Below, piece by piece: positions 6,499 to 14,285 of a DNA stretch of 16,471 nt; the first letter of the stretch is position 1; the number at the start of each line of letters is the position of its first letter. The position numbers and the translations under genes are program-made. Under the pieces are notes generated by a model that was not told the DNA's origin, did no database searches, and saw nothing but the letters and a program-made list of their open reading frames with translations. The DNA is from SKLM01 sp964390305 (GTDB taxonomy: Bacteria > Chloroflexota > Anaerolineae > B4-G1): NCBI GenBank assembly GCA_964390305.1, contig CAYMHT010000056.1, positions 1 through 16,471 of the forward strand. Direction: 5' to 3'.

Positions 6499-8859
6499 CT
6501 ACGAAGCATCTGGCAGATCGGCGACGTCGAACTCCTCTTCACATTGCCGACATTTCGCCCACCCCGGGCGCACCTCGGTGAGCAGTCCCCCGCACTGGGG
6601 GCACGGCTGCGGCAAGGGCCGCCTCCACACAGCAAAGTCACAGGAATCTGGATCATCAGGATCATAGTTGGAGCAGCCATAAAACGTGCGCCCCCGGCGG
6701 GTCTGTTTCTCCACCAGGTCGCCCCCGCACTCGGGACACGTGGCGCCAGTCTTCACCACGATGGGCTTGCTGAAGCGGCAGTCAGGGAAGTTGCTGCATC
6801 CGATGAACTTGCCGTATCGCCCGTACCGGTAGACCAGGGGGTGGCCACACTCGGGGCACATCTCGCCTGTCGGTCGATTGTTGATGTCCACCTTGGGCAT
6901 CTTGTCTCGGGCCTCGGCGACGGTCTCCGCGAAGGGATCATAGAAGCCGCGCAGCACAGGGACCCACTCTCGCTCGCCCCTGGCGATCAGGTCCAGGTCA
7001 TCCTCCATCTGGGCGGTGAAATCGACGTCGACGTAGCCCGGAAAGTATTGTACGAGCAGGTCATTGACGATCATACCGATCTCGGTGGCGTGGAGCCGCT
7101 TACCCTGCCGGTCCACGTAGCCGCGCTCCTGGATCTTAGATAGGATCGGTGCATAGGTGCTGGGGCGCCCGATACCGTATTCCTCCAGGTCGCGCACGAG
7201 GGTCGCCTCCGAGTAGCGCGGGGGCGCCTTGGTGAAGTGCTGATCGGGCAACAACTGAACCAGGTCGAGGAGCTCGTTGATCGTCAGCGGGGGAATCTCC
7301 TCCCGCTTTCTCTCCTCGATGCTCTCTTTATCGTCCTCTTCCTCCTCCTCGTAGACAACCAGGAACCCTGGGAAGCGAAGGGTCGAGCCGCTGGCACGGA
7401 GAAGATAGGGCCTCTGCTCCAGGTCGTCCGAAAGACCGGCCAGGATCTGGGCCGCGACGGTGTCGTAGACCGCGCGGGCCATCTGACTGGCCACAAATCG
7501 GCGCCAGATCAACTCGTAGAGCTGATACTGACTTCGGTCCAGGACCTTCCTCAGCGACGATGGCGTGCGGAATACGCTGGTCGGGCGGATCGCCTCGTGA
7601 GCTTCCTGCGCTGCCTTCGCCTTGGTCCTGTAATGAGGGGGCTCGGGGGGCACATATTCCTCGCCGTGCTCGTCGATGACGTACCTTCGTGCCTCCGCCT
7701 GCGCCTGTTCAGCCACACTGGTGCTGTCGGTGCGCATGTAGGTGATCAGACCAACGGGGCCATCGCCCAGGTCGATACCCTCGTACAGCTGCTGCGCCAC
7801 GGCCATCGTGCGCCGGGTGGTGAAGCCCAGCTTGTACGAGGCCTGCTGCTGCATGGTACTGGTCGTGAACGGCGGATACGGATTGCGGCGCCGCTGCCCT
7901 TCCTTGACATCGGTGACCGTGTAGCCTGACCGCTCGAGGTCCTCGACGACAGCCTGGACCTCTTCCTCGCTGTGAAGCTCAACCTCCTCGCCGCGAATGC
8001 GATGGAGACGAGCGATGAAGGCGGGAGGGTAGCCCGGCTCCGGTTCCTGCTTGGCCAGCTCCGCCTCCAGCGACCAGTACTCAACGGGCACGAACCCCTC
8101 GATCGCACGCTCTCGTTCCACAACGAGACGCAGAGCCACCGACTGGACGCGGCCTGCGGAGAGCCCACGGCGTCCCAACTTGTCGCGGAGCAGCGGGCTG
8201 AGGGTGTAGCCGACGATACGGTCGAGAATGCGCCGCGCCTGTTGAGCGTCCACCCGCTGCATGTCGATCTGGCGGGGACGGGAGAAGGCATGCTCGATGG
8301 CCTCCTCTGTGATCTCGTGAAACTCGACGCGGTGGACAGGACGCCAGCGGATGGCTGGCTCCAACACCTGCAGCAGGTGCCAGGAGATGGCTTCCCCTTC
8401 GCGATCCGGGTCGGTCGCCAGGTAAAGCTCGGAGGAGCCCTTGACCGCGTCCTTCAACTCCCGCACGACATCCTTCCGCTTGGACGGAACGACGTAATGG
8501 GGCTTGAAATCATCGTCGATGTCGACGCCCATGCGATTGGACGGCAGGTCGCGCACGTGTCCGACCGAGGCAAGCACATTGTACTGATCCCCCAAGAAGC
8601 GATCCACGGTGCGCGCCTTGGCCGGCGACTCGACGATCACCAACCCCGGCTGTTCCTCGCGCCGAGCGCGAGCTTTCGACATCACGGTGTGCTCTTCTGG
8701 ATCGAGCCCCTCATGAGCCGGCGTGCTGCCCATACGGAACAACTTGGTACCGCACTCCGGACAGATGCCCTTCGTGGCCGGCGTGCCTTTGTTTGTGTAC
8801 ACCGGCTCAGGGTTCTTCATCTCACGTTTCGCCTTACATTTGACGCAATAAGCTTTCAT
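6499..8859 (-). CDS. topA: DNA topoisomerase I with N-terminal DUF5679-type zinc ribbon
   Basis: A 786-residue type IA topoisomerase, which relaxes negative supercoils by a transient 5'-phosphotyrosine break. Order of parts: a zinc-ribbon extension with CVKC (Cys5, Cys8) and CPEC (Cys33, Cys36), resembling DUF5679; a short charged linker; a Toprim domain from about residue 71 (LVIVESPAKARTV, then DPDRE at 150-154); the central domains with the GRVQS motif at 236-240; and the catalytic Tyr374 in ITYMRTDS. An acidic insert (EEEEEDDKE) follows. The C-terminus has three zinc ribbons: CPECG with GCSNFPDC, CPECG with GCSNYDPDDPDSC, and CPQCG with CRQC. Normal TopA starts near Ser61, so the ribbon is extra. 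The ATG at 8859 has only a weak upstream GGGG; the intact Cys pairs support it. It follows manC on the same strand. Confidence 0.96.
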   Translation of the reverse strand: MKAYCVKCKAKREMKNPEPVYTNKGTPATKGICPECGTKLFRMGSTPAHEGLDPEEHTVMSKARARREEQPGLVIVESPAKARTVDRFLGDQYNVLASVGHVRDLPSNRMGVDIDDDFKPHYVVPSKRKDVVRELKDAVKGSSELYLATDPDREGEAISWHLLQVLEPAIRWRPVHRVEFHEITEEAIEHAFSRPRQIDMQRVDAQQARRILDRIVGYTLSPLLRDKLGRRGLSAGRVQSVALRLVVERERAIEGFVPVEYWSLEAELAKQEPEPGYPPAFIARLHRIRGEEVELHSEEEVQAVVEDLERSGYTVTDVKEGQRRRNPYPPFTTSTMQQQASYKLGFTTRRTMAVAQQLYEGIDLGDGPVGLITYMRTDSTSVAEQAQAEARRYVIDEHGEEYVPPEPPHYRTKAKAAQEAHEAIRPTSVFRTPSSLRKVLDRSQYQLYELIWRRFVASQMARAVYDTVAAQILAGLSDDLEQRPYLLRASGSTLRFPGFLVVYEEEEEDDKESIEERKREEIPPLTINELLDLVQLLPDQHFTKAPPRYSEATLVRDLEEYGIGRPSTYAPILSKIQERGYVDRQGKRLHATEIGMIVNDLLVQYFPGYVDVDFTAQMEDDLDLIARGEREWVPVLRGFYDPFAETVAEARDKMPKVDINNRPTGEMCPECGHPLVYRYGRYGKFIGCSNFPDCRFSKPIVVKTGATCPECGGDLVEKQTRRGRTFYGCSNYDPDDPDSCDFAVWRRPLPQPCPQCGGLLTEVRPGWAKCRQCEEEFDVADLPDAS

Positions 8860-8912
8860 AAAACAACCCCAACGAGACCCTTCGTCCTAAGCCCTACTTA
8901 CCTCAGTCCAAT

Positions 8913-8949
8913 GAGACCCTCTTGGGATGCACAGTCCTAAGAGGGCCTC
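8913..8949 (-). terminator. Hairpin between manC and topA
   Basis: Arms 8917-8927 and 8935-8945 pair over 11 positions (one G-T or C-A position depending on strand) around a seven-base loop. Three more pairs (8913-8915 with 8947-8949) extend it across one mismatch. On the minus strand it lies 29 bases after the manC stop and ahead of topA. It may be a terminator or an attenuator separating the two genes; no T-run follows. Confidence 0.45.
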
Positions 8950-8977
8950 AAGCACCTATGAACAAACTCCGTACTCG

Positions 8978-10063
8978 CTACAGATAGTCGCTCATGTCGT
9001 TGCGCTGCAGGCGGTGAACCATGTCGCGGACTTCTTGCTCGCGCTTCATCGGACAGACCAGAACGGCGTCCCCGGCGTCCACCACGACCATGTCCTCCAG
9101 GCCGATGGTGGCGATGAGACGATGGCCGCCGAAGATCAGCGAATCCTCCGTGTCGATCCCCACGTGCTGTCCCACCACGACGTTTCCACGGTCATCCTGG
9201 CTCCCCATATCCGCCAGGAGCTCCGCAAGACCGCCCCAGCTTCCCACATCGGACCAACCGATGTCGACCGGGATGACGGCCACGTCTTCAGCGTCCTCCA
9301 TCACACCGTAGTCGATGGACTGTTTGCTCACCCGCGGCCAGACGCGGTCGAGGGTGGGGCGGTACCCACGCGTCCCGAGCGACGCCTCTACCTCGGCAAG
9401 CTTCACGTAGAAATCTGACATCTGCACCTGGAACTCCTCCATGATGCGCTCCACCTGCCAGACAAACATGCCGCTATTCCAGGTGTACGCTCCGCTTTCC
9501 ACCATACGCAGCGCCGTCTCCTTGCCCGGCTTCTCCGTGAACCGCTCGACGCGGAAAACGTCGAAGCCATCGACCTCCCCCACAGTTTCGCCCTGCTGAA
9601 TATAGCCGTAGCCGGTCGAGGGCGAGGAGGGCTCGATCCCCAGCGTGACGAGATACCCCTCCCTGGCAATCTCCTCCGCCGCATCGAGTACGCTTCGGAA
9701 GCGCTCCACGTCTGCGATGAAATGGTCTGCCGTCAGCACAGCCATCACCGCGTCCGAATCCTGGCGCCGGAGGTGAATCGCCCCCAGGCCGATCGCGGGC
9801 GCCGTGCCGCGTCCGACGGGCTCGACGATGAAGTTCTCTGCCGGCAGCTCCGGCGCCTGATCCGCGAGGTCCACCACGTGCTCGCTGCCGGCAACCACGA
9901 AGATTTGCTCCGGCTGAAACAGGGGAGCGATCCGATCGACGCTGTGCTCGAACATGGTGCGGCCCCCAACCAGCTTGAGCGACTGCTTGGGTCGGTCCTG
10001 GCGGCTGACGGGCCACAGCCTGGTCCCCGTCCCGCCGGCCATGATCAGGGCGTAGTAGGCCAT
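8978..10063 (-). CDS. manC: Mannose-1-phosphate guanylyltransferase
   Basis: A 361-residue nucleotidyltransferase that makes GDP-mannose from mannose-1-phosphate and GTP, the donor for surface polysaccharide, glycolipid and compatible-solute synthesis. The N-terminal signature MAGGTGTRLWPVSR (residues 8-21) with PKQ (25-27) binds the nucleotide. EPVGRGTAPAIGLGA (81-95), TADH (111-114), FTEKP (175-179) and WNSGMFVW (195-202) are the other family motifs, and VDIGWSDVGSW lies near the C-terminal part. The length fits the single-function form without a phosphomannose isomerase domain. The ATG at 10061-10063 has AAGGAG six bases upstream. It follows dprA by 22 bases and probably shares its transcript, although its metabolism is unrelated to the neighbours. 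Confidence 0.95.
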   Translation of the reverse strand: MAYYALIMAGGTGTRLWPVSRQDRPKQSLKLVGGRTMFEHSVDRIAPLFQPEQIFVVAGSEHVVDLADQAPELPAENFIVEPVGRGTAPAIGLGAIHLRRQDSDAVMAVLTADHFIADVERFRSVLDAAEEIAREGYLVTLGIEPSSPSTGYGYIQQGETVGEVDGFDVFRVERFTEKPGKETALRMVESGAYTWNSGMFVWQVERIMEEFQVQMSDFYVKLAEVEASLGTRGYRPTLDRVWPRVSKQSIDYGVMEDAEDVAVIPVDIGWSDVGSWGGLAELLADMGSQDDRGNVVVGQHVGIDTEDSLIFGGHRLIATIGLEDMVVVDAGDAVLVCPMKREQEVRDMVHRLQRNDMSDYL

Positions 10064-10085
10064 GCTTTCTCCTTCGTATCCCCCC

Positions 10086-11195
10086 TCAATCGATCACGTA
10101 GTCCACACCCGATTCGCGAGCCACAACGTACTTCATCCCGCCCACCTGGCGTACCATCCCCTTCAACTCCATCATGGCCAGCGTGCTGGTGACCTGGGAG
10201 ATGGGGAGGCCGCTCTGCTGCTGAAGTTCATCCACGTGCGTGGGCTCTGCCGAGATATGCTCGAGCAATGCCGCCTCAACCCGGTCGCCTGGCAGTACCT
10301 GGCGCGCCTCCGTCTGCTCTGCCACCATCGTGAGGTTCAGCTCCTCCAGGACATCCTCTGCCTTGGTGACCAGCTTGGCGCCGTCCTGGATCAGCCTGTT
10401 CGTGCCGATGCTCCCCTGGGTGAGGATACTGCCGGGAACAGCGAACACGTCGCGGCCCTGCTCGGCACCGAAGTCAGCCGTAATGAGCGCGCCGCTCGAC
10501 TTCCCCGCATTTGTCACCAGCACGCCCAGGCTGAGCCCGCTGATGATACGATTGCGCGGAGGGAAGTTCCTCCCCTCCGGCCGAGTGCCCAGCGGGTAGT
10601 CGCTCACCAGAGCTCCGTGCGCCGTGATCTGACTCGCCAGCTGCCGATGCTCCGGTGGATACACGTGATCGATGCCGCAGCCGAAGACGGCGATGGTCCG
10701 TCCACCGGCCTCGAGAGCTGCATGGTGGGCGACGCCGTCAATGCCACGGGCCAGACCGCTGACGATCGTGATACCGTTTCGAGCCAGCGCGCCGGCCAGA
10801 CGACGCGTCACCTCACGACCGTACGTCGAGGCCCGCCGGGTGCCGACGACGGCCACGGCCCAGGCATCATCCTCCGTCAACTCCCCCTTGACATACAGCA
10901 CCGGCGGTGGGGCGTTTGTCTCCAGCAGAAGACGGGGGTAGTCCGCGCTCTCCCAGGTGAGCACCTGAACACCCGCGGCGCGGATCCGCTCCAGCTCTCG
11001 GTCCAGGTCGACTTCAGCCCGGGCCTTCAACAGATTCTGTATCGATCGGCTGTCGACGCCAATGCTCCTCAGTTGCTCAGTCGACGCATGCCAGGCCCGC
11101 TCTATGCTGCCATAGGTATCGAGCAGCGCGCGGAGCCGCAGGGGGCCGATGCCTCGGACCCTGTTGAAGCCGACCCAGTAGCGCAGGTCACTCAC
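10086..11195 (-). CDS. dprA: DNA processing protein DprA
   Basis: A 369-residue protein that loads RecA on incoming single-stranded DNA during transformation and protects it. The parts are an N-terminal helix-hairpin-helix-like region (GFNRVRGIGPLRLRALL, about 9-25), a Rossmann-like core from about 113 (VAVVGTRRASTYG, IVSGLARGIDGVAHHAAL, VFAVPGS, GTNRLIQDGAKLV), and a C-terminal winged-helix-like segment from about 300 (VDELQQQSGLPISQVTSTLAMMELKGMVRQ). I chose GTG 11193-11195: it overlaps the rimM stop (GTGA) and has GAGGAGG upstream. A longer open frame to 11510 adds Arg/Gly-rich sequence that only mirrors rimM. At residues 226-235 LVTNAGKSSG replaces the more usual VVEA-x-x-x-SG. It is translationally coupled to rimM. 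Confidence 0.94.
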   Translation of the reverse strand: MSDLRYWVGFNRVRGIGPLRLRALLDTYGSIERAWHASTEQLRSIGVDSRSIQNLLKARAEVDLDRELERIRAAGVQVLTWESADYPRLLLETNAPPPVLYVKGELTEDDAWAVAVVGTRRASTYGREVTRRLAGALARNGITIVSGLARGIDGVAHHAALEAGGRTIAVFGCGIDHVYPPEHRQLASQITAHGALVSDYPLGTRPEGRNFPPRNRIISGLSLGVLVTNAGKSSGALITADFGAEQGRDVFAVPGSILTQGSIGTNRLIQDGAKLVTKAEDVLEELNLTMVAEQTEARQVLPGDRVEAALLEHISAEPTHVDELQQQSGLPISQVTSTLAMMELKGMVRQVGGMKYVVARESGVDYVID

Positions 11196-11779
11196 GTCTC
11201 TTCCTCCTCTACCATCCCGGGCAGCAGATGGACGATCATCTTGCGCGCCTCCAGATCGATCTCCAGAATCACGTCCTCGACGGCCGGGAGAAGAACCTCT
11301 CCTCGCGGCCCGCGCACGAGGTAGACGTCGTGGGCCCCACCGCGCAACACCTCCCCAACTCGGCCCAACCACTCGCCGGTTTCGGCCTCCACGTCCATCC
11401 CCTCCAACTGGAAGTGGTAGTACTCCCCTTCCTCCAGGGGTACCGCCTCCTCGAGAGGGACCTGAACGAGCATCCCGCGTAGTTCCTCCGCCGCATCCCG
11501 ATCGTCGCACCCTCCAAGCTTGACCAGCAGGATGCCCTTGTGTGGCCGCACAGACTCCACCTCGTAGCGCTCCACGTCATCGGGTGTGTCTGGACGAGCG
11601 AGATACAGAGCCTCGTGCTGAGCGATCCTCTCAGGATAGTCGGTGAGGATCTCGACGCGTACTTCTCCTCCTATGCCGTGCGGGCGACGCACCTGCCCTA
11701 CGACAACATAAGAAGGCTCAGGGTCTTGTCCGCCTCCTGAGCCTCGCCGGTTGGTATCTGATTGTTTAACCATATTCAT
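11192..11779 (-). CDS. rimM: Ribosome maturation factor RimM
   Basis: A 195-residue protein that binds ribosomal protein S19 and helps assemble the head of the 30S subunit. The N-terminal RimM domain is clear from about residue 23: VVVGQVRRPHGIGGEVRV and LTDYPER, with the GxIxxxHGxxGEV pattern. The C-terminal PRC-barrel-like half has EGEYYHFQLEGMDVEAETGE and a final DVILEIDLEARKMIVHLLPGM. The 20-residue head is polar and Gly/Ser-rich, longer than in most relatives. ATG 11777-11779 (or the ATG two codons later) has no clear ribosome-binding site. The gene follows khpA by 59 bases and overlaps dprA by four. Confidence 0.94.
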   Translation of the reverse strand: MNMVKQSDTNRRGSGGGQDPEPSYVVVGQVRRPHGIGGEVRVEILTDYPERIAQHEALYLARPDTPDDVERYEVESVRPHKGILLVKLGGCDDRDAAEELRGMLVQVPLEEAVPLEEGEYYHFQLEGMDVEAETGEWLGRVGEVLRGGAHDVYLVRGPRGEVLLPAVEDVILEIDLEARKMIVHLLPGMVEEEET

Positions 11780-11838
11780 CCACGTTTGACGTTCATTCGT
11801 CGACCGTGAATCCCCAATAACGGGACCCTGGCTCCGAT

Positions 11839-12078
11839 CTAGACGATTTCCAGGTTGGCGCGCTTGTCCTCCTTAGCGGCGAGGACCCGCACCAGCCGAC
11901 GCATCGCGTTTGCGGTGCGCCCCCCTTTGCCGATGACGCGGCCCATATCATCGGGGCCGACACGAAGCTCCAGGATGACCGAGTTCTCACCTTCGATCTC
12001 CGAGACGTGAACCTGATCGGGACGATCGACGATCGCTTTGGCGACGTACTCAACCAAATCTTTCATCGAAGAAGCCAT
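11839..12078 (-). CDS. khpA: KH-domain RNA-binding protein KhpA
   Basis: A 79-residue single-KH-domain protein of the KhpA/YlqC family. It usually partners KhpB and binds many RNAs, affecting cell size and division in Firmicutes. The conserved DLVEYVAKAIVDRPDQV start is followed by the core LRVGPDDMGRVIGKGGRTANAMRRLV, with the GxxG loop GKGG at residues 50-53. ATG 12076-12078 has GGGAGGGG about six bases upstream. A longer frame to 12153 adds an unconserved head and lies upstream of that site. It sits between rpsP and rimM, the normal position in many Gram-positive-type genomes. Confidence 0.94.
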   Translation of the reverse strand: MASSMKDLVEYVAKAIVDRPDQVHVSEIEGENSVILELRVGPDDMGRVIGKGGRTANAMRRLVRVLAAKEDKRANLEIV

Positions 12079-12129
12079 GGTTGCCCCTCCCTTCCTAATA
12101 GATGACGTGGACAGATGTGGGTATGGAGA

Positions 12130-12157
12130 CGCAGTGGAGGAGCAAAGTTCCACTGCG
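12130..12157 (-). promoter_or_regulatory. Perfect hairpin in the rpsP-khpA gap
   Basis: CGCAGTGGA (12130-12138) pairs exactly with TCCACTGCG (12149-12157) around a 10-base loop, 52 bases ahead of the khpA ATG. No T-run follows it on either strand. It may set mRNA stability or processing between rpsP and khpA, or be an RNA-binding site. The rest of the 179-base gap (12079-12257) holds no gene I can support. Confidence 0.4.
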
Positions 12158-12257
12158 ATGTTGAGCGCCTGTTCGTGAGCAACTCCCTCTTAGGAGCGTG
12201 AGTCAAGTTGAGACCGCCGCAAGCGCCCGAAGCTGTCTCTGAACAAGCCTCCAGGAG

Positions 12258-12836
12258 CTATTCCTCTTTCTCTTCTTCCTCCTCTTCGGGCTCGCTGGCC
12301 TCTGGCTCCGGCTCTGGCTCCGGCTCCGCGGGCTCCTCTGCCTCGGCTTCCTCTGCCTCCTCAACCGCCTCAGGGGCCTCCTCAATCTCGACCTCGGCTG
12401 GCTCTTCCGCCTCAGCTTCCGAGACCTCAATCCCGGGACCCTCTTCAGCTTCTAGAGACTCGGCCCCAATAGCCTCTTCCTCGAGCTCTTCCTCCGCAGC
12501 CTCGACCTCTTCCTCTTCTCCCACTGCAGCCAATGCCTCTTCTGCTTCAGCCACCAAATCCTCCAGCGGCTCGCCCTGCTTCAGACGCTCGAAGCGTTCC
12601 ATTGTCCCTGTCGTCCTCAGCAGTCGGGTCACCGATTCGGTGGGCTGCGCTCCGACCTGCAGCCAATGCAGCGCTCGCGCCTCATCGATCCGCAATGTCT
12701 CTGGCTCGGTGCGGGGGTTGTAAAAGCCGATCTTCTCAATGAATCGGCCATCGCGCGGGGATCGTGAGTCCGCCACCACCACGCGGAAACTTGGCTGCTT
12801 CTTGGCGCCAACGCGGCGCAATCGAATTTTGACCAT
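12258..12836 (-). CDS. rpsP: 30S ribosomal protein S16 with long acidic C-terminal tail
   Basis: A 192-residue protein. Residues 1 to about 93 are a full S16 core: MVKIRLRRVGAKKQPSFRVV, VADSRSPRDGRFIEKIGFYNP, and a conserved ALHWLQVGAQPTESVTRLL segment. S16 binds 16S rRNA in early 30S assembly. Bacterial S16 is usually about 80-100 residues; here about 100 further residues follow. In residues 101-192 I count 46 Glu out of 92, the rest mostly Ala, Pro, Val and Ser, with one basic residue (Lys190) and no Asp. Repeated units are EAEEPAE and EPEPEPEPE. ATG 12834-12836 has GAGGAGGAG upstream; a longer frame to 12884 adds an unconserved head. Neighbours ffh and khpA support the call. Confidence 0.96.
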   Translation of the reverse strand: MVKIRLRRVGAKKQPSFRVVVADSRSPRDGRFIEKIGFYNPRTEPETLRIDEARALHWLQVGAQPTESVTRLLRTTGTMERFERLKQGEPLEDLVAEAEEALAAVGEEEEVEAAEEELEEEAIGAESLEAEEGPGIEVSEAEAEEPAEVEIEEAPEAVEEAEEAEAEEPAEPEPEPEPEASEPEEEEEEKEE

Positions 12837-12859
12837 ACTCCTCCTCGTTATACTCGGTA

Positions 12860-12914
12860 GACTGATAAGCTCATATGACGGCAAATTGGCACACGGCCGA
12901 ACCCAGAATCAGTC
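12860..12914. repeat. Inverted repeat in the ffh-rpsP gap
   Basis: GACTGAT (12860-12866) and ATCAGTC (12908-12914) are exact inverted copies closing a 55-base segment in the 83-base gap between the ffh stop and the rpsP start. The right arm begins six bases past the ffh stop on the minus strand. This could fold the 5' leader of rpsP; seven pairs across such a span may also be chance. Confidence 0.28.
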
Positions 12915-12919
12915 TCCAT

Positions 12920-14245
12920 CTACCCAAACATTCGCATCAGTCGCTGCATCTCGCCCCGCCCTTTCCCCAGCTGTTTCATCATACGCTGCATCTGGCGGAA
13001 CTGGCTGAGCAGCATGTTGACCTCCTGAACGGAGGTGCCACTACCGTTGGCGATGCGCTTCTTGCGGCTGCCCTTGATGATGCGTGGATTGCGCCGTTCC
13101 TCGGGCGTCATCGAAAGAATGATCGCCTCGACATGCTTGAACTGTTCGTCGGTCGCCTCCGCGGAAACCTGCTGGACTGCCCCTCGCATGCCGGGGATCA
13201 TCTCCATGAGCTGCGTCAGGGGCCCCATCTGCTTGACCTGCTGCAGCTGATCCAGGAAGTCCTCGAGGTCGAAGCTGGCCTCGCGGATCTTCCGCTCCAT
13301 CTGCTTCGCCTGCTCCTCATCGAAGGTCTGCTCCGCGCGTTCGATGAGCGTCAGCACATCTCCCATTCCCAGGATACGGGAGGCGAGTCGATCTGGGTGG
13401 AAGACCTCCAGCGCTTCCGCCTTCTCCCCGGTGCCGAGGAACTTGATGGGCACGCCGGTCACCGCTCGCATGCTGATCGCCGCGCCGCCCCGTGCGTCAC
13501 CGTCGACCTTGGTCAGGATGAGCCCCGTCAGACCAATGCGGTCGTGGAAGCCGTCGGCGACGTTGACCGCCTCCTGACCCGTCATCGCGTCGGCGACGAG
13601 CAGCGTCTCCACGGGCTCCGCAGCCCGCTTCACCGCCTCCAGCTCCGACATCATCTGGTCGTCGATCTGGAGCCGCCCTGCCGTGTCCAGGATGACGACG
13701 TCGCGACCTCGACGACGTGCCTCGCGCACGCCGTTCGCACAGATCTGCGGCGGAGGGGTCTGACCCTCCCCGTAGACGGGCAGATCGAGCTGGCGTCCCA
13801 GGACTTCCAGCTGCTTGCCGGCCGCCGGGCGATACGTGTCGCCGGCGACCATCATCGGCAAGCGCCCTTTCTGCCGCAGATACTGAGCCAGTTTAGCCAC
13901 CGTCGTGGTCTTGCCGGAGCCCTGCAGGCCGACCAGCATAATCACGTAAGGCGCAGGCCCTGTGAGCTGAAGCCGGCCCGGTTTACCCAGGGTCTCGATC
14001 AGTTCCTCATGGACGATCTTGACCACCTGCTGGCCTGGGCTGAGGCTCTTGGTGACCTCGGCTCCGATGGCCCGCTCCCGGACCCGGCCGATGAAATCTT
14101 TCACTACCTTGTAGTCAACGTCTGCCTCGAGCAGGGCAAGACGGATCTCCCGCAGTATCTCGTCGACGTCCTTCTCGCGCAGGATGCCGCGATTGCTCAG
14201 ATCTCGAAAGACGGACTGTAGTCTGTCGGTCAGGCTTTCAAACAT
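12920..14245 (-). CDS. ffh: Signal recognition particle protein Ffh
   Basis: A 441-residue GTPase that binds signal peptides and 4.5S RNA and hands ribosomes to FtsY at the membrane. An N domain (1-90) leads into the G domain with P-loop GLQGSGKTT (106-114), DTYRPAA (136-142), DTAGRL (187-192), TKVDGDARGG (245-254) and GTGEKAEALEVFHPDR (271-286). The M domain (about 325-441) is Met-rich and contains GSGTSVQEVN (401-410) and the C-terminal RQMQRMMKQL helix. Length and motifs are complete. ATG 14243-14245 begins the conserved MFESLTDRLQ; the frame continues upstream to 14413 only across the promoter and the end of the neighbouring gene. It is read from the strong promoter at 14286-14314 and heads the ffh-rpsP-khpA-rimM-dprA cluster. 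Confidence 0.97.
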   Translation of the reverse strand: MFESLTDRLQSVFRDLSNRGILREKDVDEILREIRLALLEADVDYKVVKDFIGRVRERAIGAEVTKSLSPGQQVVKIVHEELIETLGKPGRLQLTGPAPYVIMLVGLQGSGKTTTVAKLAQYLRQKGRLPMMVAGDTYRPAAGKQLEVLGRQLDLPVYGEGQTPPPQICANGVREARRRGRDVVILDTAGRLQIDDQMMSELEAVKRAAEPVETLLVADAMTGQEAVNVADGFHDRIGLTGLILTKVDGDARGGAAISMRAVTGVPIKFLGTGEKAEALEVFHPDRLASRILGMGDVLTLIERAEQTFDEEQAKQMERKIREASFDLEDFLDQLQQVKQMGPLTQLMEMIPGMRGAVQQVSAEATDEQFKHVEAIILSMTPEERRNPRIIKGSRKKRIANGSGTSVQEVNMLLSQFRQMQRMMKQLGKGRGEMQRLMRMFG

Positions 14246-14285
14246 TTTTACACTGGATCCGGCTGAGTCACGAAAATGCGAGACG

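Noticed and set aside
8870..8940. Direct repeats (GAGACCCT...TCCTAAG twice) suggesting a mobile-element scar
   Set aside because: The copies are short and imperfect, and the second is explained by the hairpin at 8913-8949; no transposase or target duplication is present.
8860..8977. Promoter for topA (TTGGAC with TAGGAC, 16-base spacing)
   Set aside because: Both boxes match the consensus at only about half of positions, which is expected by chance in a gap this size.
11196..11510. N-terminal extension of DprA to 474 residues
   Set aside because: The extra 105 residues are Arg/Gly-rich and lie wholly within rimM in another frame; the GTG at 11195 has an excellent ribosome-binding site.
12208..12723. 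Plus-strand Ser/Ala-rich open frame of 171 codons opposite rpsP
   Set aside because: It is the antisense image of the Glu/Ala-rich tail (GAG/GAA read backwards gives Ser and Leu codons). There is no ribosome-binding site and no domain.
12875..14221. Plus-strand open frame of 448 codons opposite ffh
   Set aside because: It is His/Leu/Gln-rich antisense of a strongly conserved ffh gene and has no motif. Long antisense frames are expected in this GC-rich sequence.
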